64,000 bases of DNA from Lactobacillus helsingborgensis. GTDB taxonomy: Bacteria > Bacillota > Bacilli > Lactobacillales > Lactobacillaceae. The stretch covers positions 717,511 to 781,510 of the forward strand of contig NZ_KQ034046.1 in assembly GCF_000970855.1 (NCBI RefSeq). The letters run 5' to 3'. Shown here one piece after another: positions 40,170-49,800 of the stretch; within the stretch, counting starts at the first letter, position 1; each line of letters starts with the position of its first letter. Under the pieces are notes generated by a model, which saw only the letters and a program-made list of their open reading frames with translations, was not told the DNA's origin and ran no database searches. The position numbers and the translations under genes are program-made.

Positions 40170-40798
40170 CAATTAAGCTAGTCGATCAACTCAGATCAAT
40201 TATTATACTACTAAGCATGACTTCATTTGTCAAGATAGAGATTTCAAATATCCAAATTCCTTATGATAAAAAATAATTTTTTCTCATACAATTATGGTAC
40301 TAATTTATTATTTTATAGTTTGTATTTATTTTTTAATAGCAAAATAGATTAAAAAAAAATCGGTATGAAGCGCGTTTTTTATTATTAGTTTTCTTAAAGA
40401 TAAAAATAAAACAAGTTATTAAATTTTTATGAATATGTTTGAGTATGAAAGTATAGATTTATTTTAAATTTTTTGGTTTGTTATGAAATCTACTTAATTT
40501 TTATTCTTTCGAAACCTCTACTAATATCACTAAAAAGTTTTAAAAATAAAGCATAATTTAATGTTTTTAGTAATTATAATACAAATAGTTTTAAAAATTA
40601 TTATATTATATTTATCAGAAAATTATTCCGGATAAATATTTAAAAGTCAATTTTAATGCTCTTTATTATGTTATTTTTAGCAGAAAAATTAAGAGCTTAA
40701 TAAAATATTTAGCAAATATATCGTTTTTTCTTTTTTAAAATTTATCAACTTAAATTGTGTAGTTATTTATAAATACAACATTAGTTATATATATTATA
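40170..40798. other. AT-rich intergenic region before the surface-protein array
   Basis: About 630 bases, very AT-rich in its last 500. A 12-base palindrome TTGACCGGTCAA lies just outside at 40151. No gene, tRNA or terminator seen here; the small open frame at 40064-40276 has no ribosome binding site and lies over the RNA on the opposite strand. Confidence 0.6.
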
Positions 40799-40830
40799 TT
40801 GACATTAATATTTGACTATTCTAGAATAGT
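40799..40830 (+). promoter_or_regulatory. Promoter of giant gene 1 with palindromic operator
   Basis: TTGACA (40799-40804), 17 bases, TAGAAT (40822-40827). The -10 is inside a perfect 16-base palindrome ACTATTCTAGAATAGT (40815-40830). The promoters of giant genes 2 and 3 have the same spacing but not the palindrome. Confidence 0.8.
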
Positions 40831-40874
40831 ATTCGAACATACTAAACATACATACTTTTTTAGGAAGGATAAAT

Positions 40875-43800
40875 ATGCTAGGAAAAAATAATTATAATGA
40901 GAGACTAAGGAAGATGGAGATGCAGGACAAGCAGGACCACTTCTCAATTCGTAAATTGAGTATTGGTGCTGCTTCTGTTTTGCTGGGTTTTACTTTCTTT
41001 GGTTTGAATAGCCAAAGCGTAAAAGCTGATACTATAGATCCATCACAAAATATCACAGAGGAGTCGAACAGGGATAACTCTAATACTGAAACTAAGCAAA
41101 CAGGTACTAAGGATAAAACCAAGTCAGACGCTGCTGCGTCTAAAAAGAAGAATGAAACGGACTTGTCAACTTTTTCAGGTTTGAGTTCATTCTTAAAAAG
41201 CTCAAAGACTGATGAAGTAAAAGATACCAGTTCTAAGGACAAGACTGATACTACTGCTAAAGATAAAACTGATAAGGATAAGCAGGAAACTCCAGATTCA
41301 ACTGGCAATAGTGCAACTACTCCTGCAACCGGCTCAGATGAAGGCAATCAAGATACCACTACTGATAAAACTCCAACTGACATAACTGGTTCAGATGATC
41401 AAAATTCTGATAGCAGTAAGTTGCCGGCTGATGTGACTGGCGATACTACTAATTCAGGTAAAGATACTGATACTACTCAAGATTCAAAAGCTAATGAAGC
41501 TAAGAAATTGGCTAATGATACAGCTAACGACGATAAAACTGGTGACACTCCAACTGTCATAAATGGAATAGCACATGTTTATAATTGGAATCAGCTTGTT
41601 TATGCTCTTGATAATAAAGAGTGTTTTGATAAAGATAGACAAAACCCTGATGAGACTAAACGTATTTCTGAAATAGATATTATGAATAATATCGTAGCGG
41701 ATAATAAAGGTGGTCAAAATGGGTTAGACGTATATGGTAGAACTTTATTGATAAAATCTTATGATGCCGATGGTCGTACGAATAAATACAAAATAGACTT
41801 TAACGGTTACCACCCTAGAATTAGAGGAAACAGCTCTGAAGTTACTAACTTAACGTATAGTAACCTTGAACTTTGGTGTGCCGATTATTGGGGCATTATC
41901 ATGACTGACCGTAATAATAGTTCAAGTAAGCCTCATGATGGTAAGGGAGAAAAAATAGGTGTCTCCAATCTAACATTTAATAATATTGACTTCCATGGTT
42001 CTCAAATGGTTCACTCTGCTTCGGACACTCATATTACATTTACAGGGACAAATACCGCTGAAACAATCTATACTCCTTATAAAGATGGGGGAGCAAGCAG
42101 TGCCAATCACCAACAATTATTTGAATTTGGTGGAAGTGATAATAGTATCGACTTTAAAGGCGACTTTACCGGTGCCACATTTGGTGGTAACGTTATCGAA
42201 ATGGGGGGCAGTAACTGCTACGTCACAGTCGAAAAAGACGTAACAGTAACCTTAAATCCAAGACTTAATTCTGACGGGAAAACGTTAGGAAATAATCCAG
42301 CAGAAAATACTGGTGCAGTCCACGCAATCTATATCTCAGGTACTGGAAAAGTTGACGTTAAAGGTGAATTAAATATTAACGTCGGAATTGAAAAAGGAGA
42401 TAACGCTTACCAAGGCAAACTTGATGCAAATAGAGCTACAGCCATCAGATTAAATGACAAGGCATCTCAGTTTACTGTTGAAAGTGGTGGCTCGGTTAAA
42501 ATTACAACAAACGGTGATATTTCAGACTCTAACAGTGGCAACCTGATTTATGACGGTGGTAATTTTACTGTCAAGCCTGATGGAAAATTAAGTATTATCG
42601 GTAAACATATGGGTGATTATAAGGGTACTTTGGTTCAAATTGCTGGAGTAGCTAATGTCCAAAACGGTACATTCGAAATCAGACTTGAAGAAGACCCGAA
42701 CCATCCTTATGATAAAAGCGATCCAACCAGTGCTCAAAATAAGGATGCTCAAATCTTTGGTGCAGGAACTAACCCAATTGTGTTAGTAGACGTTACTGGT
42801 AGTGATAGTAAATTGATTGTGAACAACCCACAGTCACTTGTACTTGATTCACATTTAAACACAGCAACAGGCACAAGTATTATTGGTGATAGTAGTGCTG
42901 TCACGATTACCAATGTCCGCCAGAAATTAAACTTTTTAGGTAATAGTCTAACTTTGCCACCATTCCATACTTTACAAGTTAGCAAAGATAGCAAAACTAA
43001 AAATATTGTAGTTGATAAACTTGTACTACTTAATGGACAAGGTGGTAAGAATGGCGAATATATGTTTACACCTGAGTTGTGGGCGAAAGTTAGTGAATTA
43101 CCTTACTTTAAAATTCCAGCATTAAAGAACATTAAGACTTTATTAGATGAATTGGCTGCAGAAGGCAACCCAATAAACTATGATACAATTTTCTCAAAAA
43201 TTATTGATGCTGCTTTCTCTGATCCAAAGAACATTGGATATAATGACATTGCCTTTGGTCCGGCTAATAGTTCTGGATTTTTAGATATTAAGCCTGAAAA
43301 TGTCACTGCCACAGCAAATGTTGATGCTTCAGGTAAAAAAGATGGTTCCTGGACAATTTCTGGAACTGTAGATGGTTATAAGAGTGATAAAGATGGACCT
43401 GATTCAGATCTCAAAAACCCATTTAGAGAGTTTTTGAAGTTGCCTCTTGGCACTAAAGCATATATCATGGCAGAGATAGATTATGGAAAAGGCACTACAA
43501 CTTTAAGCTTAAATAATAATATCGAAGATCCTCCATATCAATATACAAATAATGGTGATAACGATTTGCCAACTGCTTTTGCTGGTGAAGTTACCAAATC
43601 TGAAAATGGTAATTATATATTTAAGGTGAATGTACCTGCTGATGTTGTGGGCAAGATTAATTCCAATACTAAAATCAAACTAACACCTACTGCTAACTTT
43701 ATTGACTACAATCCACTGGATAAAGACAGTAAAGAACGTCCAGTAATTGTAAGCATCTTAAAAATAGCACAAGATACTGCTGCTAAAAATATCAAATCAA

Positions 43801-46800
43801 AAGTAAACGCAGCTAATGATTTAGATAATCAATTCCCTAAGTCAGATCCTAAATCTAAAGAACAAGTTGCTCTTGAAACTGCAATTAATAATGCAGCAGA
43901 AGTTGCAAAAACTGCACTGGATCCTGGTTACGAGTCTGGGAAATCTGTATATGGTGCGGGAAATGTAAATGAAGTATCTCAGCGTGAAGAAAATGCATTA
44001 AAAGATTTACAAACAGCTATGGATGCAGCCCAGAAAGTGGTTAAACAAATTCATGACGCTGAAAAGGCTAAAGAAGAAGCACAAAAAGCTATCACTACTG
44101 CAGCTAATAACGCGATTTCGCGTGTAAAGCAGCAATCAGCCTTAACTGATGCGGAAAAAGCACAATACATTGACGCCATTAATAGCGCTGAAAAGGTCGC
44201 TCTGGAAAACCCTTCGACTAACAAGAATTCAATTTACAATCCTGCGAATAAGCCAAGCGATATTACAAACATCCAAAATGCATTTGAAAACAAAGTTAAT
44301 AAAGAAGCAGCAAAAGCCGAAGTTGCTGGCTATACTGAAAACGGCAAGAAAACTTTAGGTGTTTCTTCAGATGAAATTGATGAAGCTTTGTCTGAACAAC
44401 TTAAGGCTATTGACGATGCTACTGACGTAGTTAAGGCTGAAAATGATGCCAAATCAACCATTTTAGGCAAACTAAAGGCTTCAGCTAAAGCTAAAGTTCA
44501 AAAAGACGCTAGAGATGCCAAAACAGGTCTTGGAGTTGAATCCGACAAAAACATTGATAAAGCAGTTAGTGATGCTGAAGCTGACATTGATGGTCACACT
44601 GATTTTAATGAAATCAAGAAAGATATGACTAATGGTCAGAACAACGTCTTAAGCAAATATAAGGACGCTGCTAAGAATCAGCTTGCTGAAGTTGCTAAGT
44701 CCGATAAAAAGGCACTTGGTGTAGAATCTGACTCTAATATTGACCAAGCTGTTGATAACGCCAATACTTTAATTAGTCAGGCTAGCTCGGTTGAATTAGT
44801 TACTGAAGATTTAAACAGTGCTAAGTCCAATATTGCGGACAAGTTCAAGGACTCTGCTAAGAAGCAAGTTCAAGATTATGCCGATGAAGCTAAGAGCAAC
44901 CTCGGTGTTGACACAGATACTGGTATTGATGCTGCTGCTAAGACGGCTGAAGATGCTATAGATGGTGACACCGCAGCAAGTGCCATTGGTACTGATATTA
45001 CTAACGGTAAGAATGCTATTTTAGCTGCCTACAAAGACTCTGCAAAGAAGCAACTTGATCAAGCTGAAAAGGATATTGAAAGCAAACTTGAAAACGTCAA
45101 GGGCTTGACTGCTGATGATATTGAAAAAGCTAAGAAAGTAGCTAAAGGTCTGCTAACTAATAACGAGAAGACTGGTTACAAGGACAAAGTTGATGCTGCT
45201 GAAACTTTTGAAGATGTTAATACTGCCACTAAGGATGGTATTGCTGCTCTAAACAAATTATTGACGGACAAGTCCTCTCTTGGTAACAAGAACGATGCAA
45301 TCGATGCTATTAATCAAGCAAGAGACAAAGCTATTAATGATATTAATGATAAAACTAAATATCCTAACTTATCTGATGAAGATAGAAATTCATTAATTAA
45401 CACTATTAAAGATGATGCCACTGAAGGTGTTGACAATGTCAACAAAGATACTGATCCTGCTAAAATCAAAACTGATAAACAGGCGGCAATAGACAAAATT
45501 AATAGTGTCACTGCCACTGCTTCAAGCAAAGATTTGGCAGATCTTAAGAATGAGCAAAAATCACAAACTGCAGCTTTACAAGATGCAGCTGCAAAAGCTA
45601 AGGAAACTATTGACCAGATTGATAACAAGTATCTTAGCCCAAGTGACAAGCAGTACTACAAAGATTTGATTGATAAGCATGCTGCTTCTGCAACTAATGC
45701 CATCAACTCAGCAAGTAACAAAGATGATATTGATACTGCTGAAAAAGACGGTGAAAGCAACATAAATAGTGATCTTGTTTCAGCCCAAGTTGCTGCTGCT
45801 AAATCACAAGCAATTGCGGAACTGAATAAGGCAAAGAGTGATGACAAGAAAGCTATTAATGATGTTCATAAGAACGGTACACTTTCTGACGATGACTGGG
45901 AGAAAGCTCTTGATGCTATTGACAATGCCTATACCACTGCGATAACTGCTGTATCTAATGACCATACTCCAGCCGATATTGTTACTGACAAGAACACTGG
46001 TATCAATGCTATGCAGACAGTTGTTGACAGCGTTTCTGGAAATGCAGAACAGGCCGAATTAGCAAAAACTAAGAATAAAGCGATTGCAGATCTGAAAGAT
46101 CAAGCTCAAGAACTGCATGACCATATTCAAGCAGACCCTAATTTATCTAACACTGAAAAGAACGATTACCTTGACCAGGTTGCTTCTGCTTTGAATAATG
46201 CAGAACAAGCTGTTAGCGCAGCTGATAAGAACACTGTTAATTCAGCACACAATGCAGGTATTGAAGAATTAAATAACATTAGAAATAACGCTGACTTGCA
46301 ATCTGCTAGAGACAAGGCTCTAACTGATTTACAAAACGAATTCAATACTGATAATGCAGCTATTGACGGCTTAACCAATATTAGTACTGCTGGTAAAACT
46401 GGTATTAAGACGGACCTGCAAAATGCGTATAATGAAGCCGTCAACAAGGTTAAAGATCCAACTTCTAATACTATTGCTTTGATTAATTCGACAAGTGATG
46501 CTGGCATTACCAATATGGAGAATATTCTGGGTAAGGCCAAGGGCTTAGACCAGACAATAGCTGATGATCAGCAAAAGCTGGAAGACTATGCTCAAAAAGC
46601 AATTGACCGGATTAACAGTTCAACTATGTCAGACGCTGATAAAGGAAAAGCCATTAAGGATATTCAAAATGCCCGTGATGATGCTCAAGGAGAAGTTGGC
46701 AACAAACTTACCGTTGAAGATGCTAATCAGGCTGAAAAAGATGGTGAAACCAGCATCCAAAAAGCTGAGGCCAAGGCAAATAAGAATGATATGGACAAGG

Positions 46801-49800
46801 CCAAGGATGCAGCCAAAGCTAGAATTAATGGTGTTAGAGACAAAGCTTTACAAAACTTAAAGGATGTTTATGACGGTTTAACTGTTGATGAGCAGAAGCA
46901 AGCTCAGGCTGCATACGATAAGGCTGTCAAAGATATTCCAGCACTTGCTGAACAAGCTGAGTCTGCTATTGATAAATCCTTTGACAAAGGTGCTATCAGT
47001 GATTTAACTAACGATGCCATCAATTCAATTAACACAACTGGTGACACAGCTAACGTAGCAATGACTAAGGTTGTCGCTGTACAAGCTGTTAAGGATGCCG
47101 CTCAAGCCGCTAAGGATAAATTGACAAACGAAAGAGACAAAACCGGTGTTGATGATGTTGCTAACTTAGGAATTGCTGATATTAATGCGGCAACTACCAG
47201 TTCGACAGTACTTGACATCAAAGATAATGCCCTTAACAGTATTAAGAACATTAAAGATTCTGGTACTGGTGATGCAAGTGCTGATGACGCTCTCTGGGAT
47301 AAAAAGAATGCTGCTAATAAGGAACTTGCTCAAGAACTTGCCGATACTACCGGTGCTATTGACAAACTAACCGACTTAACTGCCGAACAGAAGAAGCAAT
47401 TTAAAGCTCAGGCTCAGGCTGCTCACGATAGAGCACATATCAGAATTGAAGGTGCTACTGAGGATCAAATCGATTCTGAAAAAGGCCTTGGCAAGACTAA
47501 TATTGATAAAGCACTAACAGATGCTAAACTGCAAGCTGTTAAGAATGTTGCTAAAGCTGATGTTGACAAGACCGCTGATGATGCCATTGATAAAGTTAAT
47601 AAGGACGATACTATTAATAAAGATGATAAACAAAATATCATCGATAATATCAACAAAGACCGCGACAAGACTAAAGAAGACATTGATAATGCCGACACAC
47701 CTGATAAAGTTAATAATGCTAAAAACGATGGTGAAGGAGAAATCAAGGGTCACGTTGATAATGGTACCTCATCAGCTAAAGAGAAACAGACTGCTAAAGA
47801 TAAGCTTGCTGCTGCCGCTGATAAAATTTATGACCGTTTAAAGAATGACAGGGATAGTGGAAAGCTAGATTATAATCAATATCAAGACCTGAAAGACAAG
47901 GTAGATAATGCTGTTGATGCAGCTAATGGAGCCATTTCAAATGCTGATGGTACATCAAACATTAATGGTGCTGAAAGTGATGGTGAAAGTGCCTTAAGCG
48001 GAATTAATACCGATATTGATAAAGTAGAAGCAGTTAACACTGCTTTAGGCAAATTATCTGATGCTGTTAACAAAGCTAATGATGCAGCTGACGCTGTCGC
48101 TAAAGAGGTAGGTACGACTCCTGAAGAGAAGCGAAAACTTGCTAAAGAAATGAAGGATGCTATCGAAAAACAGCGTGCTGCTGCGGCTAAGAACATCAAA
48201 GATGCTCAAAATGCGGCAGATGATCCATTAAATGCCATTAAGACTGCTGGCCAAAAAGGTGTTGATTCCATTACCGGTCTGACTAATGATTACACCGATA
48301 AGGTTAACCAGATTAAGACCCTGAAACAAAAAGCCGATGCAGCTAAGGACGATCTTAACAATCTTAAGACAGATGAAAATCACAACCCTGTACTTACTGC
48401 AAGTGATGTTGCACAAGGTGAAGCTGATATTGATGATGCTGTGCAAACTGGAATCAGCGATATTTACCAAGCATCTTCTGTAGATGATGCAAAAACAGCT
48501 GAACAAAAAGCTGAAGACGCGGTTGAGTTAGCAAAATTACCAACTGAACTTCTCGCAGAAAAGAACAAACAGATTGCTGCTATCAACAAGTATGCTACTG
48601 CTGCGGAAGGAGAAATTGATAAATTTACTCAATCCGATCAGAATAAGGATGGTCTACCAGCTGATACTATCGCAGAACTTAAGGCGCAAGTTGAAGCTGC
48701 CAAGAAAAAGGCTATTTCTAAGATCAATGCTGTTACTTTAGCAAAAGGTGCAAGCCAAGATGATTTTGACAAAGCCAAAACTAATGTTCAAAATGCCGAA
48801 AAAGGTGTTGCTAAAGGTGGCGAAACAGTTGACTTTGGTGAAGCTGGAATTGACAAAGTTAAGAAACTTGCTCAACAAAAAGCCGATATAGTTAAGGCTA
48901 AGAATGACGCGATTGCCAAACTTGAGCAGAAACAAGAAGAAGCAAATAATACTATCGAAAACTCAGGTATGTCTGCTGCTGATCAAAAGCCATTGAAGGA
49001 TCAAGTTCAAGAACTCGTTGATAAAGCTAAGGATCAGATTATTAATATCTCTGACACAGATGATAAGGGTAATATTAAGACTCCTGAGCAGGTAAAAGAT
49101 GAAGCTGATACAATTATTAACAATACTGTTGATGGTTTCAAAGATCCAGATGACAATAATAAAGTGCCTGGAATTAGCGATATTATTAACAATGCTCAGC
49201 TTGAAGGTGCTAAGACAACAGCTGAAAAAACTCTTAATAATAAGCGTGCTCAAGCACATGACGTTATTAACGGTTCACAATTAACTGCAGATCAAAAGCA
49301 AAAAGCTAATAAAGCAATCGACGATGCCTTTAATACCGAAAAGTCTGCTATTGATGGTAAGACTAACATTAAGGATGTTCCAACTAATAAGGACGAGATT
49401 GGTAAACCAATCGATGCTATCTGGACTAAACCTACTTCTTCTGATGAAAAGAATGAATGGTTCAATGACGAAGAAAATAATGCTTTGTCAGGTACAGATG
49501 GTGTAGCTGGTTTAGAAACTGGTTTTAAAGAATTAACTGAAAAGCAAAAGGATGACCCTGATTACAAAGACTATCTCAATGACATTAATAATGCTATTAC
49601 AGCAATTAAAGATGCTAAGAACATTAAAGACGCCAGTTCTGCTTACGACAAGGGAATGACTTCTCTTAACAAGTTGAATGCCCTTGAACAAGTTAAGGCA
49701 GATGCTAATAAGGCTGAGAGTGATATTGATAAGAGTGATTTAAATGATACAGCTAAAGACCGTCTAAAAGGTGACGTTGATAAAATTGTTGAAGATACCA

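Noticed and set aside
39964..40170. T-box or metabolite riboswitch before the usp operon
   Set aside because: No T-box AGGGTGG-type sequence or known riboswitch core was seen; context fits Lacto-usp better.
40064..40276. Plus-strand open frame of 70 codons
   Set aside because: No ribosome binding site; it lies antisense to the structured RNA and its promoter.
44355..45060. CRISPR-like array
   Set aside because: The repeats are in-frame protein repeats with diverged units, not short identical repeats with spacers. No CRISPR array was seen in the window.
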